Shown here in pieces: positions 25,997-33,613 of a stretch of DNA of 64,000 nucleotides. The notes beneath the pieces were generated by a model, which was not told the origin of the DNA, did not search any database, and worked only from the letters and a program-made list of their open reading frames with translations. The position numbers were made by a program, and so were the translations under genes. Source of the DNA: Streptomyces griseiscabiei (GTDB lineage: Bacteria > Actinomycetota > Actinomycetes > Streptomycetales > Streptomycetaceae); the NCBI RefSeq assembly GCF_020010925.1, contig NZ_JAGJBZ010000003.1:744001-808000 (forward strand), read 5' to 3'. Position 1 is the first letter of the stretch. Each line of letters opens with the position of its first letter.

Positions 25997-26418
25997 CGTT
26001 GCGTCAACTTGAGCCCCTGGGTCCGCCGCCCGTTCCGGTGACCGGATGCACCGCGTGCGCGGAGCTGGCCGTACGGCGGGACGAGGCGCGGGCCCGGTAC
26101 GACCGGAGCGCGGAGACGGACGCGAACGTGCTGCTCCGTCACCATCAGCGACGGGAGCACACCGTCGGGGGTGCCCGCCGTGTGTTCCGGTACGTGCCGT
26201 ACGTCATCGCGCAGGACGCGACGGCGGAGCCGGAGTACGAGGCGCGGTGTGTCTCGGGCGACGAGACGGAGTGCGGGGCGGAGTCGGGTGTGCACCACGA
26301 TCCGGCGGGCGTGGAGGAGTGGCAGCGGCGGCACACACAGGAGACCCGGCATCTGCGCTACCGGCGGAGCTTCGGGGACTACTCGGTGCTGGAGCCGTTG
26401 GAGGAGGTGCCGTTGTGA
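25993..26418 (+). CDS. Conserved hypothetical protein with Cys pairs (DUF7848-like)
   Basis: 141 residues starting at GTG 25993, coupled to the preceding small gene through a GTGA overlap. An N-terminal segment has TGCTACAEL (CxxC). The C-terminal part, YVIAQDATAEPEYEARC-x2-GDETECGAESG with an HTQETRH segment, looks like a small zinc-ribbon-type domain common in Streptomyces. I infer a metal site from the Cys and His spacing; no enzymatic function is evident. Confidence 0.6.
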   Translation: MTLRQLEPLGPPPVPVTGCTACAELAVRRDEARARYDRSAETDANVLLRHHQRREHTVGGARRVFRYVPYVIAQDATAEPEYEARCVSGDETECGAESGVHHDPAGVEEWQRRHTQETRHLRYRRSFGDYSVLEPLEEVPL

Positions 26419-26485
26419 ACGTGGCGGCCGGGAACGTGGCCGTTTCGGCGCTTGCCCGTGCGGGCCGGTTCGACAGAATGATCAT

Positions 26486-26716
26486 ATGGCGAACGATGAG
26501 AGTGGAGCGGGTTCCGGGGGCCAGCCGGAGGCGGCATCCGTCGCCGTCGGTCTGTCCGTCGGCATGCTGACCGGCACCGCGGTCGGGATCGCGCTGGGGG
26601 TGGCCGTCTTCGACAACCTGGCGACCGGGCTGGCGATGGGCATCGGTGTGGGTGTGGCGATGGGCAGCGGTGCGGGTGTGGCGCTCGGTGTGGCGTTCCG
26701 GAACCGGCGGGACTGA
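26486..26716 (+). CDS. Small Gly-rich membrane protein
   Basis: 76 residues: a polar N-terminus (ANDESGAGSGGQPEAA), then two glycine-zipper hydrophobic segments (VGLSVGMLTGTAVGIALGVA and the GLAMGIGVGVAMGSGAGVAL stretch) ending in FRNRRD. The GxxxG spacing suggests helix packing or oligomerisation in the membrane. ATG 26486 has no clear ribosome site. It resembles small stress or holin-like proteins, but no family is certain. Confidence 0.55.
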   Translation: MANDESGAGSGGQPEAASVAVGLSVGMLTGTAVGIALGVAVFDNLATGLAMGIGVGVAMGSGAGVALGVAFRNRRD

Positions 26717-26910
26717 GGCGCGTGTGCGGCACGTGCGGTGTATGCCGCATGTGCTCAACTTGCCTATAGGCCAAGCAAGTTGGCTTTTGCGGAAAGAAAT
26801 CCTCCGGTCACCGAACCTCCTCCGGGCATCGCGCATCTTCAGTCGCGTAAGCCGCGTAGGCACGCACCGACCTCGCGTGCCGGCCGTATCCGAGGGGAAC
26901 CCGACACACC

Positions 26911-27441
26911 ATGAAGAGCAAGCTCACCGCCGTGGCCCTGGCCGCTGTCGTCGTCGCCGGCACCGCCGCCACCGCCGTCCCGGCGTCGGCCGCCGCGCCG
27001 ACCCGCTGCCACACCGCCGACCTGAAGGCCGGCTTCGCGACGGGCGAGGACGCGGCGCCGGAGATGGGCCAGACGGAGAACCAGACCCAGGCGTACATCT
27101 GGTTCACCAACAAGAGCGCGCGCACCTGCACCCTGTCCGGCTTCGCCGGTGTCGACATGGTCGGCGCGCAGACGACCGACGGCACGTGGTCGCTGGTGCG
27201 CTCCTCCAAGGCGCCGGTGAAGTTCACCCTGGAGCAGGGCGACACGGTGGACTTCAGCATCACCCTGCTGCCGGTGGCCAAGTCCACGCCGAAGGCGGAG
27301 AAGTTCGTCCCGTCGAAGTTCGTCGTCACCCCGCCGAACGAGACGACGTCCTTCACGCTGGCGTGGCCGTTCGGCGGCCAGATCCTCAAGCAGGACGCCG
27401 CCACCCACCCGGCCACCTACCTCAACCCGATCGGGTTCTGA
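26911..27441 (+). CDS. Secreted DUF4232 protein
   Basis: 176 residues with a Sec signal peptide (MKSKLTAVALAAVVVAGTAA, cleavage near ASA-AA). A DUF4232 beta-sandwich follows, with two cysteines (RCHTAD and TCTLSGFAGVD) likely to form the family disulfide. The 194 bases upstream hold its promoter. Function is unknown across the family; many members are abundant extracellular proteins of Streptomyces. Confidence 0.8.
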   Translation: MKSKLTAVALAAVVVAGTAATAVPASAAAPTRCHTADLKAGFATGEDAAPEMGQTENQTQAYIWFTNKSARTCTLSGFAGVDMVGAQTTDGTWSLVRSSKAPVKFTLEQGDTVDFSITLLPVAKSTPKAEKFVPSKFVVTPPNETTSFTLAWPFGGQILKQDAATHPATYLNPIGF

Positions 27442-27465
27442 CCGGAGGCCGCGAGTCTCACGGGC

Positions 27466-27852
27466 TCACGGCCGGTCCGGGCCCAGGGCGTCGCGCACCG
27501 CGGTCAGAATGGCCTCGGTGTCGGCGCCCAGCGCGCGGGCGGAGGACGTGAAGTCACGGGCGAGGGTGGCGAGTTGGACGGTGTGCGGGCGGGCGGGGCC
27601 GGTCCGGGGCGCGGCGACCCGGGTGCCGGCGCCCCGGCGGGTGCGGACCAGCTCGCCGGCCTCCAGCTCGCGGTAGGCGCGGGCCACCGTACCCGGCGCG
27701 AGACCGAGGTCCGTGGCCAACTGGCGTACGGTCGGCAGCCGTTCGCCCTCGGCCAGCCGGCCGGTGACGATCAGCGCGGCGAGCTGCGCGCGGATCTGCT
27801 CGTACGGCGGGACCTGGCTCGTGGTGTCGACCCGGACGGCGGGGTCACTCAT
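27466..27852 (-). CDS. GntR-family regulator, YtrA subfamily
   Basis: 128 residues: winged helix (YEQIRAQLAALIVTGRLAEGERLPTVRQLATDLGLAPGTVARAYRELEAGELV) and a short two-helix effector tail, as in YtrA repressors that control linked membrane genes. ATG 27852 overlaps the stop of the membrane protein gene by eight bases, so it is translated second in that operon. The paired palindromes at 28658-28732 are its likely autoregulatory target. Confidence 0.9.
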   Translation of the reverse strand: MSDPAVRVDTTSQVPPYEQIRAQLAALIVTGRLAEGERLPTVRQLATDLGLAPGTVARAYRELEAGELVRTRRGAGTRVAAPRTGPARPHTVQLATLARDFTSSARALGADTEAILTAVRDALGPDRP

Positions 27853-28639
27853 CGTCCGGTGCTCCGCCCTCGGTCGCCTCGTTCTCGACCGCGCGAGGGG
27901 CCACGACCGTGACCAGGGACCAGACGACGGTGAACAGGTTCAGCAGGGCCAAGGGGTAGAACACCCAGAACGTGAGCGCGCCCAGCACCCCGGCGCAGCC
28001 CGTCTCCGTCAGCGAGACGGAGATCATCAGCACGGCGTACAGCTGCTGGCTCGACACCAGCAGGCCCCAGGCCCCGGTGACCGCCCACGCGCGGTCGCGG
28101 CGCTGCTGCTCCCCGCCCGGCCCGTGGGCGATACGGCGCAGGGCCCAGACGCAGGTCGGGGTCGCTATGGCGAGCGCGCCGAACATCGGGAGGCTGTAGT
28201 ACAGCCCGGGCCAGGGGCCGAGGGTCGCGCGCATCCCGTTGCAGGTGACGGCGACGACCTTGCCGGTGCTGAGAATCCGGTCGGGGTCGACGGTCGCCGT
28301 GGCGGCCGTGATCACCAGCAGGACGGCGAGGGAGACCCCCTGGAGGACGATCAACGGGCCCATGTGCGGCGGCACATGGTCTCTGACCAGGCGCGGGGCC
28401 AGACTCGCCGTGCGGACCGCGTCCTGCGGGCGCAGGGTGAGCGCGTCGGCGAGCAGGACACCGGCGACCGCGCACAGGCCGAAGGCCGTGAGGCAGAACA
28501 CCACGCGCTGCTCGAACTCGACGTGCCCCAGCGTGGACAGCGCCTGCGCGGCGATGAGTCCGACGGCCAGCCCGGACCAGCGCGCGTAGTGGTCGGCGTG
28601 GTCGAGCAGCCGGTGCTGGAGCGGGGCCGTGTCGAGCAT
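27845..28639 (-). CDS. Multi-spanning membrane protein co-operonic with GntR regulator
   Basis: 264 residues with about seven hydrophobic helices and no recognised domain. ATG 28639, with GGGGGG eight bases upstream, is preferred. An in-frame ATG at 28660 falls inside the first palindromic operator and would be an odd translational start. YtrA-type operons usually encode transporters, but no ATPase is present here. The function is unknown. Confidence 0.7.
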   Translation of the reverse strand: MLDTAPLQHRLLDHADHYARWSGLAVGLIAAQALSTLGHVEFEQRVVFCLTAFGLCAVAGVLLADALTLRPQDAVRTASLAPRLVRDHVPPHMGPLIVLQGVSLAVLLVITAATATVDPDRILSTGKVVAVTCNGMRATLGPWPGLYYSLPMFGALAIATPTCVWALRRIAHGPGGEQQRRDRAWAVTGAWGLLVSSQQLYAVLMISVSLTETGCAGVLGALTFWVFYPLALLNLFTVVWSLVTVVAPRAVENEATEGGAPDDE

Positions 28640-28657
28640 GCGGAGATCCCCCCGGAT

Positions 28658-28732
28658 CATCTTGTATCAAGCGGTGAGTACAAGATGCCGTGAGCCCTCA
28701 TCTTGTGTCAAACACTCGGTACAAGATGAGGG
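28658..28732. promoter_or_regulatory. Two GntR-type operators upstream of membrane protein-gntR operon
   Basis: Two near-identical inverted repeats: CATCTTGTAT-N9-GTACAAGATG (28658-28687) and the longer CCCTCATCTTGTG...GTACAAGATGAGGG (28695-28732). Their centres are 41 bp apart, close to four helical turns. They lie immediately upstream of the chosen start. The GntR of the same operon is the likely ligand-responsive binder. The outer one, with 12-bp arms, could also end transcription from the right. Confidence 0.75.
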
Positions 28733-28768
28733 CTGAGGGCTGAGGACCGCCGGTCAGTCGACCGCCGG

Positions 28769-29773
28769 TCAGTCGACCGTGATCGAGTCCAGCTGTGCCC
28801 GCAGGTACACGTGGGAGTCCACCGGCGGGTGCGCCACGCGGCCGACCGGCGCCGGGACCGACTCCACGATCGTGCCCGGGGTGCACTCGCCGAAGTAGAC
28901 CAGCGACATCAGCTCCTCGGCGGGCTCGTCGGCCGGGGGCGGCAGAACGCGGTGGCGGCCGGAACGCCAGCGGTCACCGGTCCAACGGGCCATCAGATCA
29001 CCGATGTTGATGGTGAAGGCGTCCGGGTCGAACGGGGCGTCCTCCCAGCCGCCGTCGTCCGTGTACACCTGCAGCCCGCCCTTCCCGGCCTGCCGGTCCA
29101 GGATCGTGACCGTGCCGAAGTCGGTGTGCGGGCCGATCCGGAACTGGCCCGGCTCCGGGTCACCGATGATCTCCGTACCCGGGTACCAGTTGATGTTGAA
29201 GCCGTAGGTGGGGTGGCTCATGTGCCGGGAGAAGAAGTCCGGTTCGAGGCCGAGGGCCTCACCGAGGAGGGAGAGCAGCAGGTTCTCCAGCTCGCCCATG
29301 CGGGCCAGGTACTCCTCGCAGAGGGCGCGGAGGTCCGGCACCTCGGTCGGCCAGACGTTCGGCCGGTACCACTCCGCGTTCACCACCGGGTCGTCGAACG
29401 GCTCGTGCGTCGCGAACGTCAGCGACTCCTTGAGGTCCGGCGGGGTCTCCGTACCCTCCGCGTACCCGTTCGCCTCGGCCCCCGGCCCGAGCCAGCCGCG
29501 TCCGCCGACCTTCACCTCGTACGCCTGCTTGGCCGCCACGGGCAGTACGAAGAAGGCGCGCGCGGCCTCCCGGATGCGCGTCCGGAGCGCCGGATCGACG
29601 CCATGGCCGGTGACCAGCAGGAAACCGGCGCTCTGGAGCGCCTCGTCGACGGTCCGGGCGATCCGGGCACGGTCCTCGGGGCCGCCGTCGGCCCAGGGGC
29701 GCAGATCGATGGTGGGGATACGGGGGCGGGGGCCGCCGGGGGTCTCGGGTGTCGTCGTCACAGGGTCACTCAC
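28769..29773 (-). CDS. 2-oxoglutarate/Fe(II) oxygenase, isopenicillin N synthase-like family
   Basis: 334 residues. An N-terminal DIOX_N domain (IPTIDLRPW, GFLLVTGHGVD) precedes the catalytic jelly roll with iron ligands HTD (PHTDFGTVTIL) and HRV (SGRHRVLPPP). The usual RxS that binds 2OG is not evident; ELMSLVYF stands there. Start GTG 29773 overlaps the cytosine deaminase stop by eight bases. The 3' end is tandemly duplicated (28745-28774), including the stop codon. The substrate is unknown; there are no nearby NRPS genes. Confidence 0.85.
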   Translation of the reverse strand: MSDPVTTTPETPGGPRPRIPTIDLRPWADGGPEDRARIARTVDEALQSAGFLLVTGHGVDPALRTRIREAARAFFVLPVAAKQAYEVKVGGRGWLGPGAEANGYAEGTETPPDLKESLTFATHEPFDDPVVNAEWYRPNVWPTEVPDLRALCEEYLARMGELENLLLSLLGEALGLEPDFFSRHMSHPTYGFNINWYPGTEIIGDPEPGQFRIGPHTDFGTVTILDRQAGKGGLQVYTDDGGWEDAPFDPDAFTINIGDLMARWTGDRWRSGRHRVLPPPADEPAEELMSLVYFGECTPGTIVESVPAPVGRVAHPPVDSHVYLRAQLDSITVD

Positions 29774-30227
29774 CGATGTCCTCGTTCCACAGAGCCGGTT
29801 CGCGCTGGATGAAGTCGCGCATCAGGGCCACGCACTCCGGATCGTCCAGCACCAGGACCTCCACACCGTGCTCGGCCAGCCAGTCGTGCCCGCCGTGGAA
29901 GGTCGTGGCCTCCCCGACCACCACCCGTGAGATCCCGAACTGCCGCACCAGCCCGGAGCAGTACCAGCACGGCGAGAGCGTCGTCACCATCGTCGTACCG
30001 CGATACGTCCGCTGCCGTCCCGCCGCGCGGAACGCGGCCGTCTCCGCGTGCGTGGACGGATCGCCGTCCTGGACACGGCGGTTGTGCCCGCGCCCGAGCA
30101 GGGTCCCGTCCGGCCCGTAGAGCGCGGCCCCGATCGGGACACCGCCCTCCGCGAGCCCGGCCCGCGCCTCCTCGACGGCGGTGACGAGCCATGCGCGTGC
30201 CTGTGCCTGGTCCTGTGCCTGGTCCAT
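29766..30227 (-). CDS. Fungal-type cytosine deaminase (FCY1-like zinc deaminase)
   Basis: 153 residues from ATG 30227. The zinc site is HAETAA and SPCWYCSGLV. Regions EGGVPIGAAL, LGRGHNRRVQ and the C-terminal WNEDIGE closely follow yeast Fcy1 (which ends FEDIGE), rather than bacterial CodA or guanine deaminase. It should convert cytosine to uracil in pyrimidine salvage. GTG 30260, overlapping the gvpK stop, is an alternative start. It sits between gvpK and the oxygenase and may be read from the gas-vesicle promoter. Confidence 0.85.
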   Translation of the reverse strand: MDQAQDQAQARAWLVTAVEEARAGLAEGGVPIGAALYGPDGTLLGRGHNRRVQDGDPSTHAETAAFRAAGRQRTYRGTTMVTTLSPCWYCSGLVRQFGISRVVVGEATTFHGGHDWLAEHGVEVLVLDDPECVALMRDFIQREPALWNEDIGE

Positions 30228-30256
30228 GGCGACACACTGCCCGAGACGCGCCGGGA

Positions 30257-30712
30257 TCACGTGCGCGGCGCCGGATCGGCCGGGAGGAGGGTGCCCAGAG
30301 GGCCGAGGTCGAGGTTGAGGTCGTCGAGGGTGAGGCCGTAGCGGTCGCAGAGCTCCGTCATGCGGTCGTGCAGGACCATCAGGGTCATGCCGAGCCGCTC
30401 CTCCTGGTCCTCGGTGAGATTGCCCTGGTCGACGCGGTGCAGGGCCTGGCGCTCCATCAGCTGGCGGAGCAACTCGACGATGGTGAGGACGAGCCGGACG
30501 AGGTCCCGCTCGACCGTGTCGGGGTCGGTGCGCAGCCGGCGGGCCACGCCGCCGGTGCCGGACCGGCCGGGGGCGGGCGGCGGGGAGACGTCCTCCGGCC
30601 GGGCGGGCAGCAGGGAGAACGCGCGGGTGGCGGCTTCACCGACCTCGCGGAGGCGGTCGGCAGGGGGGCCGCTGTCAGACCGGGGGGTCCGGGGGGCCCG
30701 GGGGGTCGTCAT
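30257..30712 (-). CDS. gvpK: Gas vesicle protein GvpK
   Basis: 151 residues. The GvpK core (ERDLVRLVLTIVELLRQLMERQALHRVDQGNLTEDQEERLGMTLMVLHDRMTELC in pattern) occupies about 70-135. ATG 30712 lies 38 bases inside the 3' end of the preceding gene. It is the last structural or accessory gene of the cluster. GvpK is required for vesicle assembly in haloarchaea. In streptomycetes the clusters are widespread but flotation is not documented. Confidence 0.9.
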   Translation of the reverse strand: MTTPRAPRTPRSDSGPPADRLREVGEAATRAFSLLPARPEDVSPPPAPGRSGTGGVARRLRTDPDTVERDLVRLVLTIVELLRQLMERQALHRVDQGNLTEDQEERLGMTLMVLHDRMTELCDRYGLTLDDLNLDLGPLGTLLPADPAPRT

Positions 30713-30989
30713 GTGCGCCGCCTCCTTCCAAGGGCGTCCGCTCCGGCAGGTCCAACGCCCACTGCTCGTCCATCTGTTCGCGTACGGCGACGATGACCGC
30801 GCGCAGCGACACCCGCACCAGGTCGATGTCCGCGACGCTGAGGACCAGGTCCCCGGTGAGGACGACACCGCCGCTGAGGAGCCGGTCGAGCAGGTCGATC
30901 AGCGCGACCTGCCGTCCGCTGATGGGGCGGTCGTAGTCGTCGTGGACGTCGTAGGCGGAGGCGGCGTCGTGGTCGCCGTACGCGCTCAT
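30675..30989 (-). CDS. gvpS: GvpS-like gas vesicle protein (GvpA/J/M/S family)
   Basis: 104 residues. The GvpA-family core (ALIDLLDRLLSGGVVLTGDLVLSVADIDLVRVSLRAVIVAV) is recognisable, with short acidic ends. The C-terminus overlaps gvpK by 38 bases in another frame. It follows gvpJ after only 15 bases, the position where gvpL would be expected between J and S in other Streptomyces clusters. Confidence 0.85.
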   Translation of the reverse strand: MSAYGDHDAASAYDVHDDYDRPISGRQVALIDLLDRLLSGGVVLTGDLVLSVADIDLVRVSLRAVIVAVREQMDEQWALDLPERTPLEGGGAHDDPPGPPDPPV

Positions 30990-31004
30990 CGTCGGCGGCC
31001 CCTC

Positions 31005-31604
31005 TCAGCGCCGGTCCTCGTCGGTGTCGGTGTCGTCGGCTTCCTCGGCTTCGACGACCTCGGCGTCCTCGATGTCGTCGATGTCGTCGTCCTTCACCGG
31101 CCTGCGGCGTTTGGGGCGGGGCTCGGCAGGCCGGGAGCGCGGACGGCTCTCCTTGCGGCGCTCGGGCGCACGGCGCTCGGCGGTGCGGCGCTCGGCCGTG
31201 CGGGGCTCTTTCGGGCGGCTCCGGGACAGCTCCGGCGGGGGCTCCTCGACGCGTTCGCGCAGTTCCCTGACCTCGGCGCGCAGCCGCTCGTTCTCGTCGG
31301 CGAGGGAGCGGCGGCCGTCGGAGCGGGTCGCGCGGGAGGAGAGGGCCGGGTCGTGCTCCCACCAGTCGATGCCGATCTCCTTGGCCTTGTCGACGGAGGC
31401 CACCAGGAGGCGGAGCTTGATGGTGAGCAGCTCGATGTCGAGCAGATTGATCTTGATGTCACCGACGATGACGATGCCCTTGTCGAGGACCCGTTCGAGG
31501 ATGTCGGCGAGGTTGGCGCTGGAGCCCTGACCGCCGCCGTACGGGTACGGGCTCCGCGTCGGTGAGGTGGAGGGAACGGGGGAGTCGGACGGGGTCGGGG
31601 TCAC
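31005..31604 (-). CDS. gvpJ: GvpJ-like gas vesicle protein with long charged tail
   Basis: 199 residues. The GvpA/J core (ANLADILERVLDKGIVIVGDIKINLLDIELLTIKLRLLVASVDKAKEIG) is at about 30-80. A coiled-coil segment follows (ENERLRAEVRELRERVEE), then a basic RTAERR repeat and an acidic end. Start GTG or ATG at 31604 overlaps the gvpZ stop. GvpJ-type proteins help nucleate vesicles; the tail is far longer than in cyanobacteria. Confidence 0.86.
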   Translation of the reverse strand: MTPTPSDSPVPSTSPTRSPYPYGGGQGSSANLADILERVLDKGIVIVGDIKINLLDIELLTIKLRLLVASVDKAKEIGIDWWEHDPALSSRATRSDGRRSLADENERLRAEVRELRERVEEPPPELSRSRPKEPRTAERRTAERRAPERRKESRPRSRPAEPRPKRRRPVKDDDIDDIEDAEVVEAEEADDTDTDEDRR

Positions 31605-32770
31605 GGCTCACTCGACCTCGCCTTCCCCCGCCCTTCGTCGTCGTCCTCGTCCTCGTACGCGCCCTCCTCGTCCTCCTCCTCGTACTCGCCCTCGGGTTCC
31701 TCGTCCTCCTCGTACTCGTCCTCGGCGGTCTCGTCGTCGTCAGAGCCGGCGGAGTCGTCATCGGTGTCGTCGCGGTCGTCCTCGTACTCGTCCGTGGCCT
31801 CTCCCTCGTCGTCCTCCCACTCACCGTCCTTGTCGTCGTCGTCGTCGTCGGCTTCGGCCTCGGCGGTCTCGTCGTCGTCCTCCTCCGGTTCCTGGACCTC
31901 GCCGTCGCGGATCTCGCCGCGCCAGCCGCCGGTGGCCTCGCCGCGCATCATGACGAACGTGCGGTAGAGCTTCAGATCGAGGCGGGCGCGGCGGCCCTGG
32001 GCCCGGAACAGCCCGCCGACCTTCTCGAAGAGCCCCTTGGGGAAGTACTCCAGGACGAGCAGCACCTTGGTGAGGTTGTCGCCGAGCGGGTGGAAGGTGA
32101 CGACACCCCTGGTGGTCGCCTTCTCGCCCTCGGACGTCCACGCGATGCGCTCGTCGGGCACCTGTTCGGTGATGCTGCCGCGCCAGTGCCGGTTCGACTT
32201 GGCGACCTTGACGTGCCACTGGGTGGTGACCTCGTCCTTCTGCTCGACGCCGACCACGCCCTTGGCGAAGCGCTGGAACTCCTGGAACTGCGTCCACTGG
32301 TCGTACGCCTCGCGCACCGGCACACCCACGTCGATGTCCTCGATGATGGTGTGCCCCTTGCCGCTGCCGCCCGAGGGGTCCTTGCCGTGCCCCTTGCCGA
32401 CGGCGTCCTTCACCGTCTCCGTGACCTTCTCGGTGACCTTGCCCGTGACATCCCCGGCCTTGTCGCCGACGGCGTCCTTCGCCTTGCCCGTGACGCCCTT
32501 CGTGACGCCCTTCGCCTTGTCGACCAGCGCGTCCTTGGCGTGCGAGGCGGTCGCCGTCAGGGCCCCCGTGCTCATGTCGCCCAGCTTGCGCGCGCCTTCG
32601 CCGAGCCCGTGGCCCACGCCCTGGAGCATCAGCTGCAGCCGGGCCTCGATGTAGTCCTCCAGCTCCTCCTTCAGCCGGGACGTGCCCGACCCCGCGTGCC
32701 CGTCGGACTCGTCGCGCGTTCTGCTGAGGGTGCCCGCCGAGCCGCCTTTCGCCGTTCCGCCCTCAGCCAT
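31601..32770 (-). CDS. gvpZ: SRPBCC-domain gas vesicle accessory protein (GvpZ-like)
   Basis: 389 residues. The N-terminal part is Ala/Lys/Val-rich with KAKGVTKGVTGKAKDAV-like 11-residue amphipathic repeats (about 75-135), reminiscent of LEA proteins. A START/SRPBCC cyclase-type domain follows at about 145-290 (DIDVGVPVREAYDQWTQFQEF to VLEYFPKGLFEKVGGLF). An extremely acidic D/E tail of about 95 residues ends it. ATG 32770 overlaps the preceding gene's stop by eight bases. This gene position is typical of Streptomyces gvp clusters; its job is unknown. Confidence 0.8.
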   Translation of the reverse strand: MAEGGTAKGGSAGTLSRTRDESDGHAGSGTSRLKEELEDYIEARLQLMLQGVGHGLGEGARKLGDMSTGALTATASHAKDALVDKAKGVTKGVTGKAKDAVGDKAGDVTGKVTEKVTETVKDAVGKGHGKDPSGGSGKGHTIIEDIDVGVPVREAYDQWTQFQEFQRFAKGVVGVEQKDEVTTQWHVKVAKSNRHWRGSITEQVPDERIAWTSEGEKATTRGVVTFHPLGDNLTKVLLVLEYFPKGLFEKVGGLFRAQGRRARLDLKLYRTFVMMRGEATGGWRGEIRDGEVQEPEEDDDETAEAEADDDDDDKDGEWEDDEGEATDEYEDDRDDTDDDSAGSDDDETAEDEYEEDEEPEGEYEEEDEEGAYEDEDDDEGRGKARSSEP

Positions 32771-33311
32771 CGTCCTGCCTCCTCGACCGGGTGCCGCTGC
32801 CGCTGCCGCTGCCAGTGCGGCTGCCACCGCTGCCGCTGCCGCTCTTGGCGCGGCTCGTGGTGGCGGTCTTCTTCGGGCGCGTGGTGCTCTTCGACTGCGG
32901 TGCGCTCTTCGAGCGGGGCGCGCCCTTCGCCTGCGACGTGCTCTTCCGGTCCGAGCCCGAGCCCGAACTGCCGCGCCGCGCCGACCCATCGTTGTCGCCC
33001 TCGTCCTCCTCGTCGTTCTCCTCGGCCCGTCCCCGCAGCCCGGCGGTGCGTTCGTGCAGGGTGCCGGCCAGGCTGTCGGCCTTCGATGACAGGACGGAGG
33101 TCGCCGCCGCCTTGCCCGCGTCCGTCAGTTCGCTGCGTATCTGTCTGGTGAGGTCACCGAGGAACGGGGCGTCCACCGCCTTGCCCAGCTGCCCGGGTCT
33201 GACCTGGGAACCGGCCAGCAACGCGCCGAGGCCGAGGGCGAGTTTGGCCTTCTTCGTCCGCCCCAGCAGATATCCGCCGAGGACGGCCGCGCCGATCGTG
33301 GCGTTGTTCAT
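32763..33311 (-). CDS. gvpY: Gas vesicle cluster protein GvpY-like
   Basis: 182 residues. A hydrophobic Gly-rich N-terminus (ATIGAAVLGGYLLGRTKKAKLALGLGALLAG) leads to a helical segment, then a Lys/Arg/Ser-rich low-complexity tail (SKSAPQSKSTTRPKKTATT) ending in Gly-Ser repeats. ATG 33311 overlaps the gvpG stop as ATGA. The cationic tail is opposite in charge to the acidic tail of the next gene's product, which may favour their association (inference). Confidence 0.75.
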   Translation of the reverse strand: MNNATIGAAVLGGYLLGRTKKAKLALGLGALLAGSQVRPGQLGKAVDAPFLGDLTRQIRSELTDAGKAAATSVLSSKADSLAGTLHERTAGLRGRAEENDEEDEGDNDGSARRGSSGSGSDRKSTSQAKGAPRSKSAPQSKSTTRPKKTATTSRAKSGSGSGGSRTGSGSGSGTRSRRQDDG

Positions 33312-33574
33312 GACTCTGTCTCCCTCTGCCGCTGGAGCCGGTAGGCGCTGATCTCCTCCAGCCGATGCAGCAACTCCTCCTCGCGCCGCGCGAACTCCTC
33401 CTCGCCGACCTGTCCCTCGGTCCGCGCCCGCTCCAGCCTCACCAGCTCCTCCTGGACGGGTGCCGGGTCGTAGTACTCCTCCTCGGCGGCCTGGCGCACC
33501 TTGTCGACCACCCACCCGACGCCCCGCACGGGAGCGACCGGCAACGTCAGAATGGTCCCGATCAGTCCCACCAC
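33308..33574 (-). CDS. gvpG: Gas vesicle protein GvpG
   Basis: 88 residues from GTG 33574, with GGAGG upstream. A hydrophobic LIGTILTLPVAPVRGVGWVVDKV start and a coiled-coil EEELLHRLEEISAYRLQRQ end are the GvpG pattern. A longer in-frame start at 33610 lacks a ribosome site. Its stop overlaps the ATG of the next gene. Confidence 0.88.
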   Translation of the reverse strand: MVGLIGTILTLPVAPVRGVGWVVDKVRQAAEEEYYDPAPVQEELVRLERARTEGQVGEEEFARREEELLHRLEEISAYRLQRQRETES

Positions 33575-33613
33575 ATCGCCTCCTCGGTCCAACGCATCGG
33601 TCCGACGCATCGG

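Noticed and set aside
31562..33151. 529-codon plus-strand frame opposite gvpJ/gvpZ/gvpY
   Set aside because: It arises from the reverse complement of acidic D/E codons (Val/Leu runs); the minus-strand gas-vesicle genes are clear.
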